The notes beneath the pieces were generated by a model that saw only the letters and a program-made list of their open reading frames with translations, was not told the origin of the DNA and searched no databases. Both the position numbers and the translations under genes were made by a program. A stretch of DNA of 64,000 bases from Phenylobacterium sp. (GTDB lineage: Bacteria > Pseudomonadota > Alphaproteobacteria > Caulobacterales > Caulobacteraceae): positions 248,001 through 312,000 of the forward strand of contig JADBYZ010000001.1 of the NCBI GenBank assembly GCA_020402745.1, given 5' to 3'. This document shows positions 17,046 to 27,245 of this stretch, one piece after another; the stretch's first letter is position 1, and the number at the start of each line of letters is the position of its first letter.

Positions 17046-19160
17046 TCAGCCCGCTGCGTGCAGAATAGCCAGCAGCAGCAGGGCGACGATGTTGGTGATC
17101 TTGATCATCGGATTCACGGCGGGACCCGACGTGTCCTTGTAGGGGTCGCCGACGGTGTCGCCGGTCACCGCGGCCTTGTGAGCCTCGGAACCCTTGCCGC
17201 CGTAGTGACCCTCTTCGATCAGCTTCTTGGCGTTATCCCACGCGCCGCCGCCAGAGGTCATCGAGATGGCCACGAACAGGCCGGTCACGATCACGCCCAT
17301 CAGCATGGCGCCCAGCGAGGCGAAGCCATTGGCCTTGCCCGCCACGGCGGTGATGACGAAGAACAGGACCACGGGTGAGACGACCGGCAGCAGGGACGGC
17401 ACGATCATCTCGCGGATGGCGGCGTTGGTCAGGATGCTGACCGCCCGGCCGTACTCCGGCTTGACCTCGCCGGTCATGATGCCGGGGTTCTCACGGAACT
17501 GGCGGCGGACTTCCTCCACCACCGACTCCGCGGCCCGGCCCACGGCCGTCATCGACAGGCCGCCGAACAGGAAGGGCAGCAGGCCGCCGAACAGCAGGCC
17601 GACAACCACATAGGGGTTCGACAGGTCGAACGCGACAGTTCCCAGGCCCTCGAAGAAGGAGCCCGGCTTGGCCTCGGCCGAGAAGTACTTCAGGTCCTCG
17701 GTATAGGCGGCGAAGAGCACCAGGGCGCCCAGGCCGGCTGAACCGATGGCATAGCCCTTGGTCACGGCCTTGGTGGTGTTGCCCACGGCGTCCAGGGCGT
17801 CGGTGGTGACGCGGACTTCCGCAGGCAGGCCCGCCATTTCCGCGATACCGCCAGCGTTGTCGGTGACCGGGCCAAAGGCGTCGAGGGCGACGATGAAGCC
17901 TGCGACGCCGAGCATGGCGGTGGTCGCGATGGCGATGCCATAGAGGCCCGCCAGGCCGAAGGTGATCATGATGCCGGCGATGATGACGAGGGCCGGAGCG
18001 GCCGTCGATTCAAGGCTCATGGCCAGGCCCTGGATCACGTTGGTGCCGTGGCCGGAGACCGAGGCCTTGGCGACCGACTTCACGGGACGGAAGCCCGTTC
18101 CGGTGTAGTACTCGGTGATCACCACGATGAGAGCCGTCACGGCCAGGCCCACGAGGCCGCAAAGGAACAAGGACTGGGCGTCGATCACCAGGCCGCTGTT
18201 GGTGGTGACCGGCGCCGGCACCAGGGCGTGCACCGCCCACCAGACCGCGCCAATGGACAGGATCCCGGTGACGATGAGGCCCTGGTAAAGGGCGCCCATG
18301 ATGTTCCGCGACCGGCCCAGACGCACCGCGAAGGTGCCCAGGATCGAGGTGACGATGCAGACCGCGCAGATGACCAGCGGCAGCAGCATCAGGTTTAGCG
18401 CTCCGGCGCCGAAGAAGATGGCGGCCAGGACCATGGTCGCGACGATGGTCACGGCGTAGGTCTCAAACAGGTCGGCGGCCATGCCGGCGCAGTCACCGAC
18501 ATTGTCGCCCACATTATCGGCGATGGTGGCGGCGTTGCGCGGGTCATCCTCGGGGATGCCCGCCTCGACCTTGCCCACCATGTCGCCGCCCACGTCCGCG
18601 CCCTTGGTGAAGATGCCGCCGCCCAGACGGGCGAAGATGGAGATCAGCGAAGCACCGAAGCCGAGGGCGACCAGGGCGTCAATGACGTGCCGGTCATTGT
18701 TCGGCAGACCCATCACGTCGGTCAGGACGTAGAAGTAGCCCGCCACCCCCAGAAGGGCGAAACCGGCAACCAGCATGCCGGTGATGGCGCCCGACCGGAA
18801 GGCCATGGAAAGGCCCTGGGCCAAGCCTTCAGAGGCCGCTTGGGCCGTCCGGACGTTGGCGCGGACCGAGATCAGCATGCCCACGAAGCCGGCGAGGCCG
18901 GAGAGGACGGCGCCGATCAGAAACCCGAAGGCCGCAAGACTGCCCAGCAAGGGGAAAAGCGCCACGAAGATCACGGCGCCGACAATGCCGATCGCCGTGT
19001 ATTGACGGTTGAGATAAGCCTGAGCGCCCTCCTGAATGGCCGCAGCGATCTCCTGCATGCGCGCATTGCCGGGCGATGCCCGCATGAGCGAGACCGTCTG
19101 AACGGCGCCGTAAAGCACCGCAAGGAGGCCGGCCAAGATCGCCAGCATGATGTAGCTCAT
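17046..19160 (-). CDS. hppA: Membrane-bound proton-translocating pyrophosphatase, K+-independent type
   Basis: Pumps protons using hydrolysis of inorganic pyrophosphate. The 704-residue integral membrane protein has roughly 16 helices. The pyrophosphate/Mg site is visible as [24 protein letters not shown] at about 186-209 followed by [11 protein letters not shown]. The [10 protein letters not shown] motif at about 461-470 carries Lys464 and Thr467, the residues that mark the K+-independent class (K+-dependent enzymes have Ala and Gly there). Next to it lie bamE (convergent) and a 228-base upstream gap in which I could not define a promoter. Confidence 0.97.
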   Translation of the reverse strand: MSYIMLAILAGLLAVLYGAVQTVSLMRASPGNARMQEIAAAIQEGAQAYLNRQYTAIGIVGAVIFVALFPLLGSLAAFGFLIGAVLSGLAGFVGMLISVRANVRTAQAASEGLAQGLSMAFRSGAITGMLVAGFALLGVAGYFYVLTDVMGLPNNDRHVIDALVALGFGASLISIFARLGGGIFTKGADVGGDMVGKVEAGIPEDDPRNAATIADNVGDNVGDCAGMAADLFETYAVTIVATMVLAAIFFGAGALNLMLLPLVICAVCIVTSILGTFAVRLGRSRNIMGALYQGLIVTGILSIGAVWWAVHALVPAPVTTNSGLVIDAQSLFLCGLVGLAVTALIVVITEYYTGTGFRPVKSVAKASVSGHGTNVIQGLAMSLESTAAPALVIIAGIMITFGLAGLYGIAIATTAMLGVAGFIVALDAFGPVTDNAGGIAEMAGLPAEVRVTTDALDAVGNTTKAVTKGYAIGSAGLGALVLFAAYTEDLKYFSAEAKPGSFFEGLGTVAFDLSNPYVVVGLLFGGLLPFLFGGLSMTAVGRAAESVVEEVRRQFRENPGIMTGEVKPEYGRAVSILTNAAIREMIVPSLLPVVSPVVLFFVITAVAGKANGFASLGAMLMGVIVTGLFVAISMTSGGGAWDNAKKLIEEGHYGGKGSEAHKAAVTGDTVGDPYKDTSGPAVNPMIKITNIVALLLLAILHAAG

Positions 19161-19388
19161 AGTCGAAACGCCCCTTCAAAGACTGAGCGGAGACCGACGG
19201 AGGTGAAACAGCTTCACACCCTGCTTGTCCGTCTCCCGATGTTTTCCCGACACGACGGAGTCAGCAAGGCTGCCCCCCGCCGAAAGACGCGCGAAACTGC
19301 CAAACCTCAGCCTCGCATGCAACGACTGTTACAGCCCCCGCCGCTGACGGGCGCCCGGTTTCTCGAGCTGACAGACAAAGACGAGGTT

Positions 19389-19859
19389 TCACGGCCGAAT
19401 GGGCGGCCCTGAGCTCCGCGGCAAGGCCGCAGAGGGAGAGACCAGCTTCTGCGCCTTCTGGCTCCGCAGGCGAACAGAGCTGACGATCTTGGCTCCGAGC
19501 ACCGACCTTGCGTCTCTCAGGAGAACAGCTTCAAAGACCTTCGGATCCAACGACATGAAGTCGTTGGGTGGGTTAAGCGGGGATCGATACGCCGAACGCA
19601 GGAGGGCCTCGCGGATAAAGGGTTCCTGCGCATCCACCTCGGCCCGCGCAAGCCCCGGGTTCAGGTAGATGCGCGCTCGGACGAAGACGAAGTTCATGAC
19701 CCTTCCGTCCTTGAGGACCGGAAGGCCGACCCCGGAAAGATCCAGCCTGAGATCAGCGTTGGTCTCACCTGCCTCCTGGGGTTTCTCCGCCGCTGCAAGC
19801 GCATGAGTCCCCATGAATAACGAGAGGACGAGGACGATAAGGAAGTGAGATCGGATCAT
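19389..19859 (-). CDS. Exported protein of unknown function
   Basis: A 156-residue protein with a Sec signal peptide (FLIVLVLSLFMGTHALAA) and a small soluble domain. Its pattern (GRVMNFVFVRARIYLNPG, then FIREALLRSAYR) is loosely reminiscent of FliL-like periplasmic domains, but too weakly to assign. The final ~20 residues are Ser/Pro-rich. It is the last gene after thiL, 72 bases downstream, and may belong to the glyA-thiL operon. Confidence 0.65.
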   Translation of the reverse strand: MIRSHFLIVLVLSLFMGTHALAAAEKPQEAGETNADLRLDLSGVGLPVLKDGRVMNFVFVRARIYLNPGLARAEVDAQEPFIREALLRSAYRSPLNPPNDFMSLDPKVFEAVLLRDARSVLGAKIVSSVRLRSQKAQKLVSPSAALPRSSGPPIRP

Positions 19860-19931
19860 TCAGTCACTCTTCGGGCTTAGGTCGCTTCACCAGGTCATTT
19901 CTGAGCAGGGGAAGCCCGGGTGCGGCTCCAC

Positions 19932-20903
19932 CTACGCATGACGCCAGCCTCCGGGGCCCGCCGCCAGCTCTGCGCCATACAGCAGCACCTGCGAGGGACC
20001 GTCAACAAACGCCCCGATGACCGTGCAACCCGCTGCCTCAAGGCGAGCCCGATGCACCGGGGCCGCCGCAAGAACAATCTCGTAGTCATCTCCACCGGAA
20101 GCCAACGCGCACCGGGCGACCGCTTCATCAGGGCGCTGCGCCAGCCAGTCTGCCGCCATCCGTGATAGGGGAACCTCTTCAAGAGCCAGCCGGACCCCGC
20201 AGCGAGAGGCCACTGCAATGTGCCGGGCGTCCGCGATCAATCCGTCGGAGACATCCGCCGCCGCCCGGGCGCAGGCCCTCAGACTGCTCCTGAGGTCAAG
20301 GCGGGGTTCAGGGCGGCGGAACTTTCGCGCCAGACGTCCGGAAGGATCATCGAGGCTGCCGGTCACGGCCTGTAGACCAAGCCATCCGTCGCCCACCGGA
20401 CCCGAAACCAACAGAAGATCGCCTGGCCTCGCCCCGGAGCGCGGCGTCATGCCTCCCTTCGGACATCGGCCGAAAAAGGTTCCCGAGATCACCAAAGGTC
20501 CAGGCGTGGAGACCGTGTCGCCGCCGAGAAGTGTGAGCCCGAAGGCCACGGCCTCCTCCGCCAGTCCGCGGGCGAAGGCGCGACGGCGATCCAACGGCCA
20601 GTCAGGCGACCAGGCCAGGGTCTGTAGCCAGGCGAAAGGCTCCGCGCCCTTAGCCGCCAGGTCGGACAGGTTGACCCGAATGAAGCGGGCCGCGACGTCC
20701 TCTGGCGTTTCTCCAGGCGGGAAGTGCACCCCTTCTACCAGCGCGTCCTGGGTCACGACGATGTCCATACCCTCCCGCGAGGTCAGCACCGCGGCGTCGT
20801 CCAGCAGGTCAAAGGCGCCCGGATCCCCCCGGGTCAACGGCCGGAAGAACTCGGCGATCTGGCCGAACTCGTCCGATCCTTCGGGGGATTCAGGCCCTGA
20901 CAT
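19932..20903 (-). CDS. thiL: Thiamine-monophosphate kinase
   Basis: Phosphorylates thiamine monophosphate to the active cofactor TPP. The 323-residue protein has the PurM-like fold with [56 protein letters not shown] and [10 protein letters not shown]. The ATG at 20903 ([13 protein letters not shown]) was chosen; another in-frame ATG at 20918 is equally inside the end of nusB. Overlap with nusB indicates coupling, and nusB-thiL is a common arrangement. Confidence 0.96.
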   Translation of the reverse strand: MSGPESPEGSDEFGQIAEFFRPLTRGDPGAFDLLDDAAVLTSREGMDIVVTQDALVEGVHFPPGETPEDVAARFIRVNLSDLAAKGAEPFAWLQTLAWSPDWPLDRRRAFARGLAEEAVAFGLTLLGGDTVSTPGPLVISGTFFGRCPKGGMTPRSGARPGDLLLVSGPVGDGWLGLQAVTGSLDDPSGRLARKFRRPEPRLDLRSSLRACARAAADVSDGLIADARHIAVASRCGVRLALEEVPLSRMAADWLAQRPDEAVARCALASGGDDYEIVLAAAPVHRARLEAAGCTVIGAFVDGPSQVLLYGAELAAGPGGWRHA

Positions 20904-21351
20904 CCCGCGCAAGTCCATCGAGCGCGGCGTTCACAAAGCCGGGCTCGGGCCCCTCAAAAAAAGAGCGGGCGACATCGACATACTCGTTGATGACAACCTC
21001 CACCGGGACATCGGGCCGATGGGAAAGCTCAAAGGCCCCTGCCCGGAGAATGGCGCGGACCGTGGCGTCGAGCCGGTCCAGCCGCCAGCCCTGGGCCAGC
21101 CGGTGAGCGATGGCGGGATCGATCCCACGCTGGTGTTCCACCACGCCGCGGACCAGGTCGGCGAAGAAGGACTCGTCGGCAGCGGCCAGCGCCGCCCCTT
21201 CCACCTCCTCACCGCCCAGTGGGCGGTCAAAGCGATGGTCCGAGAACTCCCGCACCACCGCCTCGACCCCCGCGCCGGACACCTCCATCTGGTAGAGGGC
21301 CTGGACGGCGGCCAGACGCGCGACGGAGCGGGCCTGGTGAGACGCGGACAT
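20890..21351 (-). CDS. nusB: Transcription antitermination factor NusB
   Basis: All-helical protein that binds boxA RNA with S10 to support rRNA antitermination. The 153-residue length is normal. [18 protein letters not shown] at the N-terminus and [34 protein letters not shown] at the C-terminus are family signatures. Its ATG shares one base with the ribH stop (TAATG), the usual ribH-nusB coupling. Confidence 0.97.
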   Translation of the reverse strand: MSASHQARSVARLAAVQALYQMEVSGAGVEAVVREFSDHRFDRPLGGEEVEGAALAAADESFFADLVRGVVEHQRGIDPAIAHRLAQGWRLDRLDATVRAILRAGAFELSHRPDVPVEVVINEYVDVARSFFEGPEPGFVNAALDGLARDVRA

Positions 21352-21815
21352 TACCGGTCCTGACCCAGGAACCGTCGACGCAGGGAGATCATGTCCAGGG
21401 CGGCCCTTGCGGCGCCGCCGCCCTTGTCGCCCTCCCTGACCCGGGCTCGCTCCCAGGCCTGGTCCTCGTCCTCGACGGTCAGGATGCCGTTGCCCAGGCA
21501 GACACCCTGCCGGACGGTCAGGTCCATCAGGCCCCGTGCGCTCTCATTCGAGACGATTTCGAAGTGGTAGGTTTCGCCCCGGATCACAGTGCCGAGGGCC
21601 ACATAGCCATCATAGCTGACCCCCGCTGGCGAAAGGCGCGCCTCGTTCGCGAGGGCGATCGCCCCAGGAATCTCGAGGGCTCCGGGAACGCTCACCACGT
21701 CGAACTCGGCCCCGTGGGCTGAAAGGACGTCGGCGGCGCCCTTCAGGAGCTCGTCGGCGAGATCGTCGTAGAATCGGGCCTCAACGATGAGGAGGCGGAG
21801 CTTCTGCGGGGTCAT
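21351..21815 (-). CDS. ribH: 6,7-dimethyl-8-ribityllumazine synthase
   Basis: Condenses 5-amino-6-ribitylaminouracil with dihydroxybutanone phosphate. The 154-residue subunit shows [46 protein letters not shown] with the catalytic histidine region, and [17 protein letters not shown]. It lies 24 bases after ribE and is coupled to nusB. The ribBA gene that commonly precedes ribH is not present between ribE and ribH. Confidence 0.97.
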   Translation of the reverse strand: MTPQKLRLLIVEARFYDDLADELLKGAADVLSAHGAEFDVVSVPGALEIPGAIALANEARLSPAGVSYDGYVALGTVIRGETYHFEIVSNESARGLMDLTVRQGVCLGNGILTVEDEDQAWERARVREGDKGGGAARAALDMISLRRRFLGQDR

Positions 21816-21839
21816 TCTGGGTTCCTTGAAGGCTTCAGC

Positions 21840-22430
21840 TTAGGCCGTTTCCCGCCAGCGGGCGAGATAGCGGGCCAGCATGTCAATCTCGAGGTTGACC
21901 CGCATGCCGGGCGCGAGGTCGCCGAGGGTCGTGACATCCCAGGTATGGGGGATCAGGTTGACGCCAAAGAGATCGTCCTCGACCTCGTTGACCGTCAGGG
22001 AGACGCCATCGACTGTGATGGAGCCCTTGGGCGCAATGAACCTGTGCAGCGGACGCGGCGCGCGGAAGCGGACCCGGCGCGAGCCCCCCTCCGGGGTCAC
22101 GGAGAGCACCTCCCCGATCCCGTCCACATGGCCCGAGACGATGTGCCCGCCGAGCTCGTCGCCCACCTTGGCGGCGCGCTCGAGATTGACGCGCCGGCCG
22201 ACGCCCCAGTCGCCCAGGTGGGTCAGGGCCAGGGTCTCTCCGGAGACCTCCACCGCGAACCAGTCGGGGCCCTTGTCCACAACCGTAAGGCAGCAGCCCG
22301 AGTGGCTGATCGAGGCGCCGATGTCGACCGAGGTCAGGTCATAGGCCGTCGCGATCTCGAAGCGGAGGTCCCGGTTGGTGTCGCGAACCGCCCGAACGAT
22401 TCCGATGTCTGTGACGATCCCGGTGAACAT
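21840..22430 (-). CDS. ribE: Riboflavin synthase, alpha chain
   Basis: Dismutates two lumazine molecules to riboflavin. The start at 22430 ([10 protein letters not shown]) is the invariant family N-terminus; it overlaps the ribD stop by one base (TGATG). The 196-residue product contains the two lumazine-binding repeats, each with an SHSGCCLTV or VDGVSLTVNEV strand and a VNLERAAKVGDELGGHIVSGHVDG or VNLEIDMLARYL segment. Confidence 0.97.
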   Translation of the reverse strand: MFTGIVTDIGIVRAVRDTNRDLRFEIATAYDLTSVDIGASISHSGCCLTVVDKGPDWFAVEVSGETLALTHLGDWGVGRRVNLERAAKVGDELGGHIVSGHVDGIGEVLSVTPEGGSRRVRFRAPRPLHRFIAPKGSITVDGVSLTVNEVEDDLFGVNLIPHTWDVTTLGDLAPGMRVNLEIDMLARYLARWRETA

Positions 22431-23080
22431 CAGGTCCTCTCGTAGGTCTCGCAAAGGTCGGGGCCGAACTCGGTGACGCCCGTCCGGCGGAAGCGGGGCG
22501 CCTCCGACAGGGCCTCCATTGGCAGATCGCCGACAGCCGGTCGACCCCGGGCGCCGAGAACCAGGGGCGCGCGAAACCAGACCAGACGGTCCACGAGGCC
22601 CGCAGACAGGAAGGCTGCAGCCACCTGCCCGCCGCCCTCGATGAAGAGCTGCTCCAGTCTCTCTGCGCGCAGGGCGGCGATGACGCCCGCCGGCGAAGGC
22701 CGCACGCCGTCCGGCATGGAGGAAAGGATCCTCACCCCAAGACGCGACAGGGTCGGGTCCGGGGGTCCGGCCGCGACCAGGTAGGTGGGAACCTCCCCCG
22801 CCGTCCGGACCAGGCGCGAAACCGGCGGGAGCCTCTGGCGGGTATCCAACACCACCCGCGCCGGCTGAGGTCCGGAATAGCCATCCAGCCGGACCGTGAG
22901 CTCCGGATCATCCGCAAGCGCGGTCTCGATCCCCACGATCACGGCCTGGTGGTCGGCCCTCAGCCGATGCACCTCGGCGCGCGCCGCCTCGCCGGTGATC
23001 CAGCGGCTCTCGCCGGACGCCGTCGCGATCCGCCCATCCATGCTCGTCGCGAGCTTCAGCGTGATCCGGCTAGCGGTCAT
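22430..23080 (-). CDS. ribD: Stand-alone RibD reductase domain (no deaminase domain)
   Basis: 5-amino-6-(5-phosphoribosylamino)uracil reductase, an NADPH enzyme of riboflavin synthesis. The 216 residues align with only the C-terminal half of bifunctional Rib[66 protein letters not shown] and [13 protein letters not shown]. The N-terminal zinc deaminase (HAE and PCxxxGxxxPC motifs) is missing: the frame starts directly at the domain boundary and overlaps the nrdR stop by 11 bases, leaving no room for it. The deaminase step must be encoded elsewhere. Confidence 0.92.
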   Translation of the reverse strand: MTASRITLKLATSMDGRIATASGESRWITGEAARAEVHRLRADHQAVIVGIETALADDPELTVRLDGYSGPQPARVVLDTRQRLPPVSRLVRTAGEVPTYLVAAGPPDPTLSRLGVRILSSMPDGVRPSPAGVIAALRAERLEQLFIEGGGQVAAAFLSAGLVDRLVWFRAPLVLGARGRPAVGDLPMEALSEAPRFRRTGVTEFGPDLCETYERT

Positions 23081-23543
23081 CCTCGCCGTTCTCGCTCAGG
23101 CCCTCGCGTCCCAGGAAGGTCGCAAACTCGGCCGCCTCCCGGAAGTCGCGATAGACCGAGGCGTAGCGGACATAGGCCACGTCATCGAGGGCCTTAAGCT
23201 GCTTCATGACCATCTCGCCGACCACAGAGGATGGCAGTTCAGTCTCGCCCAGGCTCTCCAGCTGGCGGACGATCTGGGAGATCATGCGCTCGATCCGTTC
23301 GGGCTCGATGGGGCGCTTTCGCGTGGCGATGGCGATGGAACGCGCCAGCTTGTCCCGATCGAAGGGCGTGCGCCGCCCCGACCGCTTAAGGATGGTGATC
23401 TCACGCAGCTGGACGCGCTCGAAGGTCGTGAAGCGGCCGTTACACTCCGGGCATGACCGGCGACGACGGATCGCCGCGCCGTCATCCGACGGGCGGCTGT
23501 CCTTCACCTGGCTCTCTGGGTGTCCGCAGAACGGGCAACGCAT
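23070..23543 (-). CDS. nrdR: Transcriptional repressor NrdR
   Basis: ATP/dATP-sensing repressor of ribonucleotide reductase genes. The 157-residue protein has the N-terminal zinc ribbon (CPFCGH at residues 3-8, then [12 protein letters not shown]) and an ATP-cone domain ([18 protein letters not shown]). It lies between glyA and ribD on the same strand, the usual alphaproteobacterial order. It ends inside the start of ribD. Confidence 0.97.
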   Translation of the reverse strand: MRCPFCGHPESQVKDSRPSDDGAAIRRRRSCPECNGRFTTFERVQLREITILKRSGRRTPFDRDKLARSIAIATRKRPIEPERIERMISQIVRQLESLGETELPSSVVGEMVMKQLKALDDVAYVRYASVYRDFREAAEFATFLGREGLSENGEDDR

Positions 23544-23584
23544 GATCTGGCCCCTCCCGGCTGGGCCAACCCCTATTAGAGGCC

Positions 23585-24880
23585 TCAGCCGTAGATGGGA
23601 AAGCGTTTCGTCAGGGCCAGCACCTCGCCGCGGACCCGCGCCTCGACGGCCGAGTTGTCACCACCCGTAGCCACGCCATCCAGAACCTCGCCGATCCAGC
23701 GGCCGACCTGCCGGAACTCGGCCTCGCCGAAGCCGCGCGTCGTCCCGGCGGGGGTGCCGACCCGGATACCCGAGGTCTGGACGGGCGGAAGCGGGTCAAA
23801 CGGGATCCCGTTCTTGTTGGTCGTGATGCCGGCCCGCTCCAGCGCGATCTCGGCGTCGGCGCCGCTGACCCCCTTGGGCGTCAGGTCCACCAGCATCAGG
23901 TGGCTGTCCGTACCGTTCGAGACGATCCGGAAACCGGCCTCCTGCAGACTGTCGGCCAGGGCCCGGGCGTTGTCGATCACCTGGCGGGCATAGGCCTTGA
24001 ACTCAGGCCGCAGGGCCTCGCCAAACGCCACCGCCTTGGCGGCGATCACGTGCATCAGGGGCCCGCCCTGCAGCCCGGGGAAGACCGCCGAGTCCAGCTT
24101 CTTCGCCAGCTTCTTGTCATTGGTCAGGATCAGGCCGCCGCGCGGACCGCGCAGGGTCTTGTGGGTCGTGGTGGTCACCACATGGGCGTGCGGGAAGGGA
24201 TTGGGATAGACGCCGCCAGCCACAAGCCCCGCATAGTGGGCGATATCGGCCATGAGGAGGGCGCCGACCGAGTCTGCGATCTCGCGGAAGCGGGCGAAAT
24301 CGATGTGCCGGGAATAGGCCGAGCCGCCGGCGATGATCACTTTGGGCTTCTCGGCCAGGGCCAGCTCGGCGGCCTGATCATAGTCGATCAGGTGATCCTG
24401 AGGGCGCACCGCATAGGACACCGGCCGGAACCACTTGCCGGACTGGTTGACGCTCTTGCCGTGGGTCAGGTGGCCGCCGGCGGCCAGGTCCATGCCCATG
24501 AAGGTGTCGCCGGGCGTCAGGGTGGCCATGAAGACCGCCTGGTTGGCCTGGCTGCCCGAATGCGGCTGGACGTTGGCGTATTCGCAACCGAACAGGGCCT
24601 TGGCCCGCTCGATGGCCAGGACCTCGGCCTCGTCGACGACCTCGCAGCCGCCATAGTAGCGCTTGCCGGGATAGCCCTCGGCGTACTTGTTCGTCAGGAC
24701 CGACCCTTGAGTTTCCAGCACGGCGCGGGAGACGATGTTCTCCGAGGCGATCAGCTCGATCTGATCCTGCTGGCGGCGGAGTTCACCCGAGATCACCGCA
24801 CCGAGGGCGGGGTCGGAGGCCGCAACGGATGCCGAGAAGAAACCTGCCGGGACGCCGGCGGCGAGGGTTTGTGTGGTCAT
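23585..24880 (-). CDS. glyA: Serine hydroxymethyltransferase
   Basis: PLP enzyme that converts serine and tetrahydrofolate to glycine and methylene-THF. The 431-residue protein has the PLP lysine Lys241 in [16 protein letters not shown], plus [25 protein letters not shown] and [13 protein letters not shown]. It leads the glyA-nrdR-ribD-ribE-ribH-nusB-thiL run. About 106 bases separate it from hemA upstream. Confidence 0.98.
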   Translation of the reverse strand: MTTQTLAAGVPAGFFSASVAASDPALGAVISGELRRQQDQIELIASENIVSRAVLETQGSVLTNKYAEGYPGKRYYGGCEVVDEAEVLAIERAKALFGCEYANVQPHSGSQANQAVFMATLTPGDTFMGMDLAAGGHLTHGKSVNQSGKWFRPVSYAVRPQDHLIDYDQAAELALAEKPKVIIAGGSAYSRHIDFARFREIADSVGALLMADIAHYAGLVAGGVYPNPFPHAHVVTTTTHKTLRGPRGGLILTNDKKLAKKLDSAVFPGLQGGPLMHVIAAKAVAFGEALRPEFKAYARQVIDNARALADSLQEAGFRIVSNGTDSHLMLVDLTPKGVSGADAEIALERAGITTNKNGIPFDPLPPVQTSGIRVGTPAGTTRGFGEAEFRQVGRWIGEVLDGVATGGDNSAVEARVRGEVLALTKRFPIYG

Positions 24881-24986
24881 GTGGTCTGTCCTGAGGATTC
24901 GGCGCGGCCGAACGTGGGCTGTTTACAGCCTCGATGCGTCGGGCGGAACCGCCTACTCAGGGTCAAGACCCGAAAAGTCAGAGCCG

Positions 24987-26213
24987 TCAGGCGGCCTGGC
25001 CGCCCACCCTCTGGATGTTGCAGCGGACCCAGAGCTTCTCCAGGGCGCGGACCAGGTGGTCCATCATCTCGTCCGAGTGGGCCGGGCTGGGGGTAAAGCG
25101 CAGCCGCTCGGTGCCGCGGGGCACGGTCGGATAGTTGATCGGCTGGACATAGACCCCGTGCTCTTCCAGCAGGATGTCGGAGATCAGCTTGCAGTGGACC
25201 GGATCGCCCACCAGAACCGGAACGATATGGCTGACCGAGGGCATGACCGGCAGGCCGGCGGCCTCCATGCGGGCCTTGAGCGCAGCGGCGCGCTCCTGGT
25301 GCGCGTCCCGGACCTCGTTGTGCGCCTTAAGCCAGCGGATCGAGGCCACGGCGCCGGCGGCGACGGCCGGCGGGACCGATGTCGTGAAGATGAAGCCGTC
25401 GGCATAGGACCGGATGGCGTCGACGATTACAGCGTCGGCCGCGATGTACCCGCCCATCACGCCGAAGGCCTTGCCCAGGGTGCCCTCGATGATGTCGATG
25501 TCGGCCATGACGCCGTCGCGCTCGCAGACCCCGGCGCCGCGCGGGCCGTACATGCCCACGGCGTGGACCTCATCGATGTAGGTCATGGCGCCGTACTTCT
25601 TCGCCAGGGCCACGGTGCCAGGGATGTCGGCGATGTCGCCGTCCATCGAATAGACGCTCTCGAAGGCGATCAGCTTGGGCGCGGACGGATCGGCGGCGGC
25701 CAGCAGTTCCTCGAGGTGGGCCAGGTCGTTGTGCCGGAAGACGTGCCGGGGACCCCGGCCGCCCCGGATGCCCGAGATCATCGAGTTGTGGTTCAGCGCA
25801 TCCGAGAAGACGATCAGACCGGGCAGGATCTTGTATAGGGTCGACAGGGACGCCTCGTTCGAGACGTAGCCCGACGTGAAGAGCAGGGCCGCCTCCTTGC
25901 CGTGCAGGTCGGCCAGTTCGAGCTCCAGCTCCACATGATAGCGGGTGGTCCCGGAGATGTTGCGGGTGCCGCCGGAGCCGGCGCCGGCCTCGTCGATGGC
26001 CGCCTTCATGGCGTCCAGCACCACCGGGTTCTCGCCCTGGGCCAGATAGTCGTTTGAGCACCAGACCACGACCTCGGAGGTCGAGCCGTCGGGCCGGGTC
26101 CAGGTGGCGTTCGGGAAACGTCCGCGATGGCGCTTGAGGTCTGCAAAGACCCGGTAGCGTCCCTCGGCCCGGACCTTGTCCAGCGCGTCAGCGAAGGCGG
26201 CCTTGTAATCCAT
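24987..26213 (-). CDS. hemA: 5-aminolevulinate synthase (ALAS, C4 pathway)
   Basis: Condenses glycine and succinyl-CoA to 5-aminolevulinate, the first committed step of heme synthesis in alphaproteobacteria. The start at 26213 ([15 protein letters not shown]) matches the usual ALAS N-terminus and gives 408 residues. PLP lysine is Lys248 in [38 protein letters not shown] and [12 protein letters not shown] are further signatures. A FNR/FixK-like half-palindromic site lies about 112 bases upstream. hemB, the next pathway enzyme, is 3.3 kb away. Confidence 0.98.
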   Translation of the reverse strand: MDYKAAFADALDKVRAEGRYRVFADLKRHRGRFPNATWTRPDGSTSEVVVWCSNDYLAQGENPVVLDAMKAAIDEAGAGSGGTRNISGTTRYHVELELELADLHGKEAALLFTSGYVSNEASLSTLYKILPGLIVFSDALNHNSMISGIRGGRGPRHVFRHNDLAHLEELLAAADPSAPKLIAFESVYSMDGDIADIPGTVALAKKYGAMTYIDEVHAVGMYGPRGAGVCERDGVMADIDIIEGTLGKAFGVMGGYIAADAVIVDAIRSYADGFIFTTSVPPAVAAGAVASIRWLKAHNEVRDAHQERAAALKARMEAAGLPVMPSVSHIVPVLVGDPVHCKLISDILLEEHGVYVQPINYPTVPRGTERLRFTPSPAHSDEMMDHLVRALEKLWVRCNIQRVGGQAA

Positions 26214-26311
26214 GGCTCTGATCCCAGCGGACCGGGCGAGGACCCGGACCGAAAAACCCAACGAAAACGGGCGGACTTTTGCACCCCGGCCCGCTTAATG
26301 TCCAGCCAACC

Positions 26312-26325
26312 TGACGCTGGCGTCA
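26312..26325. promoter_or_regulatory. Palindrome TGACGC-TG-GCGTCA upstream of hemA
   Basis: Two perfect 6-bp arms (26312-26317 and 26320-26325) with a 2-base centre. It abuts, and shares one base with, the FNR/FixK-like site. Spacing and symmetry look like an operator for a dimeric regulator, but no known regulator is assigned. Confidence 0.4.
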
Positions 26326-26338
26326 TGATCCGGGTCAA
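26325..26338 (-). promoter_or_regulatory. FNR/FixK-type box upstream of hemA
   Basis: The minus strand reads TTGAC-CCGG-ATCAT, matching 8 of 10 positions of TTGAT-N4-ATCAA. Its nearer edge is 112 bases upstream of the hemA ATG, a plausible activator distance. Oxygen control of hemA by FnrL or FixK is known in other alphaproteobacteria; here it is inferred from the site. Confidence 0.5.
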
Positions 26339-26360
26339 ATCGGGCGGCGGTCCCGAAAAC

Positions 26361-27245
26361 TCAAGTCTCGCCGCGCAGGAATTGCAGCATGGAGGAGAAG
26401 TCCCGGCCGCCGTTTCCTTGGCGTTCCCACAGCGCGTAGAGGGCTTCTGCCTGGCCGCCCAGCGGCGTTGAGGCGCCGCTGGCGGCGGCGGCGGCCTGGG
26501 CGAGCTTGAGGTCCTTCAGCATCATGGCGACGGCGAAGCCGCCCTCGTAGTCCCGGTTCGACGGCGCGGTCTCCACCAGCCCCGGCCAGGGCGAATAGCT
26601 GGTCAGGGACCAGCATTGGCCCGAGGACTTCGAGGCGATGTCGAAGAACCTGTCGGCCTCCAGGCCCAGCCGTTCGGCCAGGGCGAAGGCCTCGCAGGCG
26701 CCGATCATCGAAATGCCCAGCAGCATGTTGTTGCAGATCTTGGCCGCCTGCCCGGCCCCGTGGTCGCCGGCCCTCAGGACGGCCCGGGCCATGGGCGCCA
26801 GCAGGGCCTCGATCCGGGCGAAGGCGGCTTCCTCGCAGCCGACCATGAAGGCCAGGGTCCCGGCCTCGGCGCCCGCCGTGCCGCCGGAGACGGGCGCGTC
26901 GGCGAAGACATAGCCTGCGGCGGCGGCCTCCCCGGCCACGTGCCGGGCGCTTTCCACGTCGATGGTGGAGCCGTCGATCAGGAGGGCGCCGACGGGGGCG
27001 ACGCCCAGGATGTCCGCCGCATAGACCGCCCGGACGTGAGGGCCGGCGGGCAGCATGGTGATCACCGCCTCCGCGCCGGAGACGGCGTCGCGGGCGCTGG
27101 CGGCGGGGGTGCAGCCGCGCGCCTCAGCGCGCTCCAGGGCGGCGGCGGAGAGGTCGAAGGCGGTGACCTCATGGCCCGCGCCGACGAGCCGGGCGGCCAT
27201 GCCGCCGCCCATGTTTCCGAGGCCGATGAAGGCGATGCGGGTCAT
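26361..27245 (-). CDS. mmsB: 3-hydroxyisobutyrate dehydrogenase
   Basis: Oxidises 3-hydroxyisobutyrate to methylmalonate semialdehyde in valine breakdown. The start at 27245 ([17 protein letters not shown]) gives 294 residues; the long upstream open frame is a high-GC artefact. Signatures are GLGNMGGGMAARL (NAD fold), DAPVSGGTAGAEAGTLAFMVG (substrate site), and the catalytic lysine in GQAAKICNNMLLG. Its ATG overlaps the stop of the preceding hydrolase gene (ATGA), which supports the valine assignment. Confidence 0.93.
   Translation of the reverse strand: MTRIAFIGLGNMGGGMAARLVGAGHEVTAFDLSAAALERAEARGCTPAASARDAVSGAEAVITMLPAGPHVRAVYAADILGVAPVGALLIDGSTIDVESARHVAGEAAAAGYVFADAPVSGGTAGAEAGTLAFMVGCEEAAFARIEALLAPMARAVLRAGDHGAGQAAKICNNMLLGISMIGACEAFALAERLGLEADRFFDIASKSSGQCWSLTSYSPWPGLVETAPSNRDYEGGFAVAMMLKDLKLAQAAAAASGASTPLGGQAEALYALWERQGNGGRDFSSMLQFLRGET

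Noticed and set aside
19161-19388. Small gene or RNA in the gap upstream of hppA
   Set aside because: No convincing coding frame, hairpin with a T tract or conserved RNA motif was found; probably a promoter region.
23544-23584. FMN riboswitch before the rib genes
   Set aside because: The gaps in this cluster are too short (at most 41 bases) and no conserved RFN segments are visible.
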